Source of the DNA: Arabidopsis thaliana
Taxonomy: Eukaryota > Streptophyta > Magnoliopsida > Brassicales > Brassicaceae
Reading direction: 5' to 3'
NCBI RefSeq assembly: GCF_000001735.4
Contig: NC_003071.7
Coordinates: 10,037,151-10,101,150 of the forward strand
Length of the DNA stretch: 64,000 nucleotides
The notes below the pieces were generated by a model, which was not told where the DNA came from, did no database searches, and saw only the letters and a list, made by a program, of their open reading frames with translations. A program made the position numbers and the translations under genes. Each line of letters begins with the position of its first letter. Within the stretch, counting starts at the first letter, position 1. Below, one piece after another: positions 48,757 to 59,400 of this stretch.

Positions 48757-51184
48757 ATGGCTAGAGTAAAAGACTCATCTGGAGAATATGAATCAACTAG
48801 GGTTGAATCGACCGGCGAAATTCCTCCATCAGTCGACGAGACCGCCGCCGAGATTCCCCAAAGAGATGAAGAAGGCGCAGAGCTTCTTACAACAGAAGAG
48901 GAAGCCGGAGAAATTCAGCCTACAACCGGCGATTGTGACGCCGCCGATTTGGGTAATTCAAACGCCGTCGCATGGGAATCAAATGACGATCTTTCAGACC
49001 CAAATGCCGATTCTTGTGCAGAAGAAGAAGAGGCAACGAATGCAGTTGTTCAACATGATGATGGAGCAAATAAGGTATGATAGAAGACCGTTATTATTTT
49101 GATTAGGCTCGTTTTAAGATATTATGCATGCATTGGTAAATGATTGGATTTGTGAATGGTGCTTCAGATAAAACAAGTAGTACAACTAGGTCGTAAATTT
49201 GTGAATGGTCATTCAGGAACAAGTAGTACAACTAGGTAGTTAATGTGAAATTGAAAGTATTTTGAATTGAATATGCAGGATGATGGTGATGATGATAACC
49301 TGCCGCAGAATATGCAGGATGGTGATGATGATCTTCAGCCGCAGAATATGCAGGATGATGATGATGATGATGATGATAATCAACCATTGCCGCCAGAAGT
49401 TATGTACTTTGATCCAACTACCTACACGAAGGTGTGTAAGATAGGAACGAGGTGTCAGTTGGTACAAACAGTGGAATTTATAGAGACTTTGGATGCAGAA
49501 CTGAAGTGGTTTAGGAATCATGACCAATTTAAGCACATATTCCACATGCCTAAGGAGCCCAATCACATGATTCAAGGCATGTGGATGCTTATGGTTCGCA
49601 CGGCTAAGACAGAATTGGAGAGAGAGTGTTGGTTTGTTGTCAATGGAGTACCTATAGGGTACTCAATTAGAGAGCATGCATTGTTGACCTGTTTGAACTG
49701 CCGTGAGTACCCAAAAAACTATAAGACTTTAGGCAGTTTGAAGTTTGTGGAGAGGTTGTTTAAGAGGACTGAGGACATCAAGATTAAAGACGTGGAAGAG
49801 AAGCTGGAAGAGTTTAAGAGTGAGAAGTCTACTGCTAGGTTGAAGTTGGCAATTCTGTTATTCTTAGCTAAGGTTATGAAAGCTGATTCTAAAGGGGATT
49901 CGAAGATAGAGGAGTTTTTGCTTAGGATTGTGGATAATGTCAGAGCTTGTGAGACATTCCCGTGGGGACGTTTTTCCTTTGAGCAGTGTATGGAAGGGGT
50001 GCGGAGAGTAATGAAGAACATGAAAGGTGTGGTGAAACCCAAGGCACAGACTGCTTTTTATGGATTTATTACTCCACTTGAGGTAAGTAGTCGAGTAAAT
50101 TATATGAGTGGCTAGATTTTGTTATTGTGAACTTTCATTTACTTTTATGTTTTTGTGTCTAGATTCTGGCATTTGAGTGCATTCCGCAGCTTGGGAAGAG
50201 ATTTAGAGAAGCTGTACGTGCAGACAAGGAATGTCCAAGAATGTGCAAGCACAAGTTCAGTGAAAGTTGCATGAAGGGATTTACTTTGGAAGAAATAAAT
50301 GAAGCACTTGGAGATATAACGGTTAGCTTTGTTCTCTTGAAATCTATGTTTATAATCTTTGTGGTGTTTGAAATATATGTTTACTTGACAGGATATTTCA
50401 AGCATCTTGGAACCTGATATGGATGAGAGAAAAATGTTGTCACGCGTTGTAGAGAAGCATGTTGATGATGGTATTGGATATATCGATCCAATTGTTGATA
50501 GTTGGAGAGAGAGGCTTATCGTAGAGAAAAAGAAGATTTTCTGGCGTAGTCTCTACCAAGCAGACATTGATGGTACACGTATTGAAACTGTTGATGATGT
50601 TCCAGCTGTACCTGAACCTGAAATCCCTGGGACATCGATTCTCTCGTTCAAGGAAGCTATGGAGAGAGGATTTGACAAGCTCACGGACAAGCTTGCTGTG
50701 ATGGATAGCGAAATCAAGCGGATTTGTGTGAGAGTACAAGGAATAGAGGAATATGTGGCAGATCAGCTTGAGAAAGAGGCAGAGAAAGACAAATATGAAG
50801 ATATGCGTCCTGGTTCAGCTGCTGATTTTGTGCTACCGTCTTATCAGCCAAGGGATACTCAGAGCAAGGCCTTGGTTATTCACAGTTGAATCCGTGACCC
50901 AGCACCTCCAACTATTGAGTCTCTAAGTGAGTTTTTGTTGAACTTTTGTGTAGTGATGCTTTCACAATAGTTCTTACATGTTTGGTTACATATTTTTGTA
51001 GGTGATGGCAGCGATGAGTCCGATGAAGAGGATAAGAAGAAGAAGAAGAAGAAGCAGATATCGAAGAAGAAGAGAAAGCATGTTGGTCCTACTCTGGAAT
51101 CTGGGAAAAAACGTGGAAGGAAACCTTCCAAGTATAAGGGGGAAGAGTTTACAGCTGAGGGGAAGCAAACGAGGAAGAGACTTT
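48757..51184 (+). pseudogene. DUF1985 protein gene of the MULE, with in-frame stop
   Basis: Exons 48757-49074, 49279-50082, 50163-50321 and 50392-50926, then 51001-51186 region. The N-terminus is acidic (many Glu/Asp, GATGAT repeats in exon 2). A DUF1985 domain lies in exon 2: FRNHDQFKHIFHMP, a MLMVRTAKTELE-type helix, ECWFVVNGVPIGYSIREHAL and LLTCLNC. Exon 4 has a coiled coil (FDKLTDKLAVMDSEIKRI). A TGA at 50887-50889 after LVIHS interrupts the frame; beyond it the frame stays open (IRDPAPPTIESLS) to a GTGAGT donor at 50927, and exon 5 (after TAG at 50998-51000) adds an acidic then Lys-rich tail (KKKKKKK, KKRGRKPSK) that looks like a nuclear signal/AT-hook. DUF1985 proteins are typical companions of plant MULE transposases; function is unknown. 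A truncated 424-residue product without the basic tail remains possible. Confidence 0.75.
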
Positions 51185-51349
51185 GACTTTTCTTTCTTGC
51201 TTATGTGTGTGTGGACTCTTAGGTGTTGGGAGAAATAGGACTTTCTTTTTGTGTATTTGGGAATGTTATGCGTAGTTTATGTGTAGAGGACAAACTTATT
51301 TTCTGTAATGGTTTATGTGTTTTAGGATTTTATTAAAATCAAAACGTTT

Positions 51350-51757
51350 GGCTAAGTTGTCCCGGTTGGCCGGTCAATAATACAAGAGTAGCTAAGTTGT
51401 CCCAGTTGGCCGGTCAATACACATAACTTAAAATACAAGAGTAGCTAAGTTGACCCAGTTGGCCGGGACACCCAGAGAGAGTAGCTCGTCAGCTCTTCAA
51501 TCTCCTTAGCTCGTCCTCAAGCTCCTTAGCTCGTCCTCAAGCTCCTCAGATCGTCCTCAAAGCTCCTCAGCTCGTCTTCAAGCTCTTCCCATCACAGCGA
51601 CCATCTCCTCGCCTAGCTGTCAGCTAGTCAGCTCGTCCGACTCCTCGTCTAGCTGTGATTCGTGTATCAACATTTTCGTACACATAACTTAAAATACAAG
51701 AGTAGCTAAGTTGTCCCAGTTGGCCGGTCAATACACATAACTTAAAATACAAGAGTA
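51350..51757. repeat. Tandem repeats in the MULE centre
   Basis: Copies of GCTAAGTTGTCCCAGTTGGC followed by CGGTCAATACACATAACTTA and AAATACAAGAGTA occur at about 51350, 51391, 51443 and 51704 (53-bp full period). Between them, 51478-51600 holds a separate 20-bp tandem motif AGCTCGTCCTCAAGCTCCTT in five to six copies. None is coding. Confidence 0.85.
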
Positions 51758-52587
51758 ACATATTTAGGTTCAAATGCCATACACCATCCTCAATAACATA
51801 AAACACATCATAATCACCATGTAGAAAGTAATGCCCTAAGCCTATCAATCTCGACTTCTTTGGCGAGTAACCTTTCTTTAAGGGTTTCAATTTCACCTTG
51901 CATGAGTTGAATAGTTTCCCGGATGGACTCCAAAGCATGATTGCATGCTAGTTGTCCATGTCTTAGTGTGGAATCAAGTTTGTGATTTACCTTCTCAAGC
52001 TCCTCAGTTACCGCCTGATCCCACCACTGAATAAGGTGGTTTCGGGACTCGTACTCTTCATCCTGCGAAAGAGAGAAGACTTCATAAATATAATTCACTT
52101 GTACTTTGTTGTTCCAATGAAATGAAAACACAATAACTTACTTTAAGCATTGGGCATTTGTAGACTCTGTCGCCTTGCCTGTAACCAGTTTTGCACACTT
52201 CAAGTTTTACAGGCTTACCACAAAAACATTTTTCTGGAACCCCCCAATTTGCATCGGCATTCGCCTCTCCACTATTCCAACTAGCTTCGGACGTGGATGG
52301 TTGAGAGTAACTATAGGGCATCTACAGAACAGAGAAAGAAAGAGATATGAATCATGAACGCTATAAACCCTAGATCTACTAATTACAGCGGCTAGAAACC
52401 CGTAAGAAACCCTAGATCTACTAATTACGGCGGCTAGAAACCCTTTAGAAGAAGAGAGAAGAACGAGAGAGAGGAAGAACTCCAGTGCATGTAATACCTT
52501 GGTTGTTGACAGCTAGGCGAGGAGATGGTCACTGTGATGGGAAGAGCTTGAAGACGAGCTGAGGAGCTTTGAGGACGATCTGAGGAG
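51542..52587. repeat. 81-bp inverted repeat flanking the GRF gene
   Basis: Arm 1 is 51542-51622 and arm 2 is 52507-52587. Arm 2 is the reverse complement of arm 1 with one mismatch in 81 positions (TGACAGCTAGGCGAGGAGAT starts arm 2). The 884-bp loop holds the whole GRF gene, about 190 bp from each arm. Confidence 0.93.
51814..52321 (-). CDS. GRF-type zinc finger, coiled-coil protein in the MULE
   Basis: Two exons: 52142-52321 and 51814-52062, giving 142 residues. Residues 31-57 are a GRF zinc finger: CFCGKPVKL, then VCKTGYRQGDRVYKCP, with Cys32, Cys34, Cys43 and Cys56 as likely ligands. Residues 66-142 start with a QWWDQAVTEELEKV block and continue as a long heptad-type coiled coil (ETLKERLLAKEVEIDRLRALL). 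GRF fingers bind single-stranded DNA or RNA in other proteins. Small GRF/coiled-coil genes of this form are frequent in plant genomes and in transposons. The frame is fully open, unlike the two larger genes of the element. The upstream inverted-repeat arm (52507-52587) would lie in its promoter or leader. Role in transposition is unproven. Confidence 0.8.
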
Positions 52588-53352
52588 AGAAGTGAAGAAG
52601 AGAGAAGAACGAGAGAAGTGAAATAGAAGAGAGAGAGAGAATAAATAGGTAGAAACTTTGTAGTGTGAACGCAATAATCGTAGTGTGAACGCGACTTCGT
52701 GGGGTCTATTTTTAAAAAAAATTATTTATTAGAATATTCAGAATACACATAGTTGTATGTATATGTACAGTTGGCCGGAATCACAAACAGTTGAACTATT
52801 CTAAATTTTGTGTTTTTGAAGTTGAATCTGAAAAACCAACTCATTTTTTTAGTTGGTCCCATAAGTTTTAACATATTAATGGATTTTAATAAGTTTTGAT
52901 AGAATCATATTTAGTAAATATCTGTTTTCATACATAACGTATGTACATTGGACAATCATGAACTATATGTTCCTTGTCATACATAGGTGATTTATTAGGA
53001 AACCAGTTTATGATCAAGTTTATTAATAACAATGTTGTAATATCATATTTTGGATTTATTCAATGTTTAGATGTTGATAATAGCTGAAAATATTGAGAAT
53101 TATTTTATCATTTTGTTAATCCTAAAATACAGATACATATATCAGTTGTCTCAGTTGAACTTAAAAAAATACATTAAACTTGCAAATAATTCAATAAACT
53201 TGCAAAGAATTCAATACAAATACGAAAACATAAAACATAGTACATCACACTTACAAATAATATAATGCAAATACAAATAAACTTAGTTATATTGGTTGAA
53301 CCCTTTCTGCAGTTGGCCAGGTTGTTCTGGTTGAACCCTTTCTGCATCAGAC
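52322..53352. other. MULE internal non-coding region
   Basis: Contains the promoter/leader of the GRF gene, a short tandem block (about 52361-52440, AAACCCTAGATCTACTAATT twice), the second inverted-repeat arm and AT-rich sequence. No other gene is seen. Confidence 0.6.
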
Positions 53353-55728
53353 TTAATCTTCCTCAGGCTGCAGCCAAGCCTCCAAGTTTATTCCAGGTTG
53401 CGATTTTCTCCTCTTTCGCGCTTCACCAGCTGATGGAAACCGCTTCTCTTGATTTCGTCCTGGTCCTTTTGGTGTGTATTCCGACGGAAAGGCAACTAAC
53501 TCTTTAATATGGGCAGGAAGAACCCAAACCGACTAATGTGGGACTACATACAACGTCCGGTAATAGGCCAATGACCAACTATCTATCAAGTAATACACAG
53601 AGCAGAGTCCGTAGATGGTTGTATTCGCATTTCTCCCTTCCTTGCGGGCGAGGTGCCTTGCTGCGGCCATAGCATGGACACACGGGATCTTGTCTATATC
53701 AAAACGTTTGCATGAACAACTTTTCATTTTCAAATCCACCAGAAAACTTACCGAGTTGAGATCAATCACGTTGTATTCTTGGTTGTAACTGTTAAGTTCA
53801 AACACAGTTAATTTGGCTACAACTTGACATCTAATGTGCAATATGTTCTCCACAGTAGGCACAACTTGTGCTGTGATTGGACAAGAACCTGAAGCTTGCC
53901 TATGCTCGTTGAACCATTCAGAAAACTTAGAAATCATCACATCAATCATTGGTAACAAGTGATATTTTCTCGCTTTTTTAAACACACCATTAATGGACTC
54001 TGCAGAATTACTAGTGTCAATGTTATACTTGTCTCCTTTAAAATGGCACTTCGACCATTTCTCAAACCCTACTTTCACAAGAAAGTCAGCAGCTTTAGGC
54101 CATAAACTTGTAAAATGACCAAACTCTTTCTCGAACTCACTCTCAGTATATGCATGAGCACAATCCCTGAACTTGACAGCAGCTCTATCCTTGTCAATTT
54201 TCACACGATCTCTCATGTTTTGACACAAATGCCATATACAAGCTGCATGAAGCGCATTCGGGTACACCGTCTTGACAGCCTTCTTTATGCTTTGATGCCT
54301 ATCACTAATAAAGACCAATCCGGGAACATCCGAATATACAGTTTTCAGCTTTTCTAAGAACCAAATCCAACTTACATCCTTCTCGCTATCAATGATTCCA
54401 AACGCAAGTGGATAATGATGATATTAGGATCTTGTGCTGTTGCAATAACCAACATCCCACCATACACAGTTTTAAGATGAGTTGCATCCACAACTATCAC
54501 TTTCCGCATTGCCCTAAAACCTTCAATGCAAGCGCCTAATGCAATGAAGAGGTACTTGAACTTTTTCTCTCCTTCCAACTCCACATAAGTTACTGTCCCT
54601 GGATTTACCTTCTCTAACATGTAAAGATAAGAAAATAACATCGTGTAGCTTCTTTCCGGAGTCCCTCGCACATCACTAACATGTAGCATTTTGCCTCTTA
54701 AGGCAGTGGAGTATGAACAATGCACCCCAAGTCTTCCTCTTACAATCGACATAATGTTTTTTGGAGTTGGGGTCTCTAAATTTCCGGGATAATCACAATG
54801 CAAAACCGATGCTATTAATCTTGGTGTGCCTCGCTGTATACTGTTGCTTGTAGTCTCAACACTCCGAGAGCATGTATGCATCTTTCTATGCACTCTAACA
54901 CTCCAAAAATGAGATTTCTTAGTTCTCGCAACTCTTAGATACCAAGTACACCCTTTAGAAGCTTGCCGGCATCGTAGCATAAGTCTCAACGGGTCTGACT
55001 TAATAGTATAGACTCCAAAAACTTCTTTCTTTGCAGCTCTGTTAACCAATTCCCACACAGCCTCCCTTGAACAAAATTCTTGACCAATTTCAATACCCGT
55101 ACCATCATCCCATTCTATAACCTGCGGAGTAACTTCTACACTTCGTGGAATATCGTGAATATCATCATAATCAATCCTATCATCCTCATCTTCTTCCTCA
55201 ACAGAATTCACCGGCCTTTCCATCGGCCTTTCGACAGCCACGATCTCCGTACCTACTACATTCTCACAATCATTCACATCATTATCATATCCATCATGCA
55301 CCATCTCACATACTTCATTTAAAACATCATCCTCTATTACATTTACACCAACTGAACTTCGACGCTCCGGTACAGAAATTTCCTCTCTCCTCTCAACTCC
55401 TATACCATTTAATTCCTCCACATGCAAAACAGGAATCCGACTCTCTTCATCAGATTCTGTTAAAAATATGAAGACATCCTCATCATCTACAATATATGTC
55501 TCTCTCCTAACTTTAGACAGATTGTAACTCAGTTTCAACTTGACAGAAGCTTCATCAATCGCAACCTTCTTCATGATCTTGTCAACTAACATCGAATAGC
55601 TAATCTTCTCCAAACTACTCGTCTTAAACGAATATAGCATATAGTGAATTTTTACCAATCCACTGATTCACTTCAGAATAGTATCCTCCAAAGTCAAAAT
55701 GTACCTTAGTATGGATCTTCTTCTTCAT
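53353..55728 (-). pseudogene. MURA-type transposase of the MULE, broken by frameshifts and a stop
   Basis: Three reading-frame pieces join in order. The N-terminus MKKKIHTKVHFDFGGYYSEV begins at 55728 but slips frame near 55655 into the frame that starts at 55658. That frame runs through a MuDR-like N-terminal domain, a WRKY/FAR1-like Cys region (FGVYTIKSDPLRLMLRCRQ), and the start of the MULE transposase domain (VIVVDATHLKTVYGGML). Near 54420 a slip within AATATCATCATTATCCAC shifts the frame; the correct continuation reads PLAFGIIDSEKDVSWIWFLE and FISDRHQSI. The SWIM zinc finger (CSCKRFDIDKIPCVHA) follows. A TAG at 53533-53535 interrupts the C-terminus, whose frame continues to a TAA at 53353. 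The first acidic residues of the catalytic set are visible as D in VVDATHLK and D in ISDRHQ. Confidence 0.85.
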
Positions 55729-56444
55729 CGCTCCTGAAAATACAACCAGTTCAACTCCAATCAAACATTTTAATAGTTATACCACATGTACTCTTATCAT
55801 ACGTTGAAATCAATCTCTCGTCGCACTCGATTCTACTGAACCTAATTCGTTACCTTTCAATTGATTTCCAATGTTAATACATACCTATTCGTTAAACTAA
55901 TTGGTTAATCTAAACTTTGCAAACACAAACCCCCCAAATCTTTAATATGAAATCTCGGAATTCAAATTCAACTCACATTCAAACTACATTCCTTTGCTCA
56001 TCACCTCAAATAACGTTTCGGCAACCTCTAATCGATTACTCTTTACTTTGCAAACCAATCATCAAACTATCAAATTGAATCGAGCTGGGAATTATATAGA
56101 ATTCAAAATCCCAATCTAAAATCACAATGCACCAATGTCAAAGGAAATATGAGAAGAAACTGACCTAATTCATGGCTTTTACGCCGGATTTCAAGTCGGC
56201 GGCATGAGGAAATCGATGGTGGCCGACGAAGAAGATGAACGTCGACCAAAGAAGAAGAACACGACGACGAAGAGGAGAATCTCCGAACTCGATTTTCTTT
56301 ATTTAGCTTTTGAATTTCTTTTTCATTTTTTTAATCAACTCATTAAGGGTACAACTGGTATATCACATTTTCGGTGGCATTCAGATTAACTGATAGCAGT
56401 CCAGATCAGTTTTTTCAAAAAAGTGGCATAAGTGATAAAAGTTC
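55729..56444. other. Transposase promoter and right end of the MULE
   Basis: Non-coding sequence including the transposase leader and the right terminus (CTTATGCCACT on the minus strand at 56422-56432). The short open frame at 56204-56389 is not supported. Confidence 0.5.
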
Positions 56445-56453
56445 AAGTGAAGT

Positions 56454-59400
56454 GGAGTGCATAACTATCTCTACTCTTTGAGTATATGCATGCACTAAGA
56501 AAAAGTGTGGAATACACAAATACGAACTGTGCCACGTTTAAGTTTGGTGGATAATGGACCATATATGGGCCTCAAGAAATCATTTAAGGCATAGTTAATG
56601 GACTTTCTACAAAGCAAACCAAACTACGCTGGTTTATGTAGAAGTAACGGCGGTCGTTGGAGCCTTGGAAGTTATGAGTCTATAAATATAATTTACTTAT
56701 GGATATATGGAATCCAAATATTAATCATCAATATAATTTGGTAGAAAATTTCATCTACAAAAGCAGTAAGTACATTGCATAATTTACTTATGGATGATTG
56801 TAAACTTTTTTTTGGTTGGTTGTTCATTCAAGTCAGTGACCACGAAACTACAAGATGCCTACAATTAGCTTACCCACGATAGTCATGTATTCTTTGTGTC
56901 CAACCTTCTTTCTTTGGTTTTGCAATCGGAAATTGAAACATGCCTCTTAAATTTACAAGAAGATTTCTAAACTCCATTCATCACTTCTTACACCATACAT
57001 ATTCATGAAAAAGAGAGAACTAACTTTAGAACTAGATACGAAAATGAAACATATGAGTTTTATGCGAGATATAAAATGTGATTTATTAATGATACACATA
57101 TTAATATTTCTTCTCGATCTGGACTAGATTATAAGGTTGAACATTATCAAGTTGACAAAAAAGCTCAAGAATTATAAGTATTGACATAATATCATATATC
57201 GACAAAAAACATCGGGGTTTCCGACGAACATTTTCCACGACAATATTCATGCGCTCTAACTAGACCGTTTTTTTTTTCGCTGTTACATTTGTCATTTTGC
57301 ATTAACATTTTCTGACTACAATATTTCTTTCTTTTTAAAGCTAAATAAAGATTATATTAAACTAAAATTGCCATTTAACTATGACTTACAATTTAATCAC
57401 TTTAAAAAATTTCTCATTTTTTCTACTCATTTGAACACTTTTTTTAATAAACTGTGATTTAAACGTTATATGTTTTTTATTTTTTTGGAAGGACATCAAA
57501 CCGATATTTCAAAAAGTTTTAATCATTTACTATATTGTGTAACTTTTTTAAAAAGAACTTCAATAAAATTATAGTAAACAAAATTGCCTTATAATGAATT
57601 CGAATTTAGTCACTACATAGTTTTCTCCGACGTTCAACTCATTAGAACCATTGTTGTATAAACTTAAACGTCTAGTTTTTTCAGAACGATATCCAACCAC
57701 TGTTGTAAAAAATCTTCCAAACATTTACGATTTGCGTAATTTATGACGATGTTCTTTGAGTAACTTCTTTAGGTGTTTATGAAGTTTTTAAGTATGTTTT
57801 ATTCTTTGATGATTCGTACCGAGTGTGGTAATAGAGAAACCAACCATTGTTGTTATTCAGTAGTAATATCCAACTTATAGGGTTATTTGAGTTTAAGAAA
57901 GAAACAAATCATTTCCCCTACAACTAATTAAAAGATAATAATTTAGTTTGCTCATAATTATTGTTTTGTTAATATAAAAATATTTACTGGCCCATTTTCC
58001 AAATGCAAATTTATCTTCCCCTTTACGGGTAACTATTATTTAACTTTTTTTTTTGTCAATGACAGCTAACATAATCATTAGCAAAACCAAACTCATTTAC
58101 ATACAAACATAGAAGATTGAAACGTATACATTTTTGCCTTCCCTATATTATCTTTTTATCTTATAATCCCATTTATAACCACACAATAACAGTTACCCCT
58201 AACATAGAAATTTATTTTCCCTTTTTTGACATTGTGGCTATGGTACATTCACCAAATACCGATGCCTTAGCCCCTAGACCTATAAATTATCACAATCCAG
58301 AAGAGAAGAATCGTATCCAAAAAAGCAAAGTATAGATCTGAAATTCGTAGATTCAACCTCCTGTAGTCACTTGCATCCATCACATATCATAAGGTATGAC
58401 CTTCCATACCCAAACTCCAATCTTTAGGGTAAAATCATTTGCTTTTGCTTCGATCTCTTATGTCTCAAACAACGATGTGTTTCTTAATAAATTTCTTCTA
58501 TATATTTAATCCAATATCGTTTGGTTCCTCTTTGGTGACCTAGCCTTTGATTCCGACATTCCTGTTACCACTCACCATATGTATCCTAACAAGTTATTGT
58601 TGTGTTATGTGGCCTTTAGTGTTGACTGTTGAGAAATAAGATCTCTATGTGAAAGCAGAAAGATGGTTTGTGCATTTTAACATTTTTTTATTCACTTGAC
58701 CCAGTAACTTTTCCAAAATTCAGTATAGTCCTTTTAAGTCTAATGATAAAACACCAAAAATTTTAAGTTTTCTTTTTAACTCCGTTATTCATAAATTGTC
58801 AGCAACTTTTAAACTTTGGACACAAATTCCAAGTTACTAAAGCTATAGATCTCAAAACTCTATCTAATTAGTTTTAATTTTGATGCTGATTAAAATTTTA
58901 TAATTTTTTTGTCAACAAATTCAATAAAAAAGATTTCTTAAATCTTTAATGCGACAACCACTATTAACAAAAAAAAAATACTTCAATATTTGTTTGATTC
59001 AAATATTTCCAATAAAAATATATATGGTCAGCCATTAATTAGGCGTTTACTCCTAAAAGTTTTAGGATTTTTCTAAAAAGTATTTTGTAATATATTTGGA
59101 AAAACATTTTTTTCTGTATTTTACATGGAAATAGACTGTTTTCTTTTAGTGACATGTTTTATACTATACTGAATTTGTTGGTAAAAATATATATATATTT
59201 AAGATATTTTTGGTGAAATGATATATTGCCATTCAACCCAAGTTAAAGTTTAACCAACCAATATATAATTTCAATGAATTTTAAGTATTAAAAATAATTG
59301 TTACTGTGTGTAACCTTGAATTTGCTTTAAGAAGAAACCAAAACAGTGTTAAAAAAAGCTTCTCCTTTACTACTATGTTAGGTAACTTTTTTTTCTTCGT

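Larger units (their letters stand above)
48359..56444. mobile_element. Mutator-like element (MULE), 8,086 bp, with three genes
   Basis: The limits come from a perfect 9-bp flanking duplication AAGTGAAGT (48350-48358, 56445-56453), the size typical of Mutator-like elements. Just inside, the two ends match at 17 of 23 positions as an inverted repeat, including an exact CTTATGCCACT (48371-48381 and complement of 56422-56432); both begin GA. Inside are a plus-strand DUF1985 gene (48757-51184), a minus-strand GRF zinc-finger gene (51814-52321) and a minus-strand MURA-type transposase (53353-55728). Short ends with no long terminal inverted repeats place it with the low-TIR/VANDAL-like plant MULEs. 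The transposase and DUF1985 genes carry disabling changes, so the copy is probably not autonomous now. Confidence 0.85.

Noticed and set aside
49240-49575. Minus-strand open frame with Ile runs opposite DUF1985 exon 2
   Set aside because: The runs are the complement of the GAT repeat; no other support.
49279-51060. GATGAT and AAGAAG runs as a structured repeat array or CRISPR
   Set aside because: They are trinucleotide repeats within coding exons; no spaced direct repeats exist in the window that would suggest a CRISPR array.
55080-55471. Plus-strand open frames rich in His/Ile/Ser opposite the transposase
   Set aside because: Antisense to the acidic part of the transposase.
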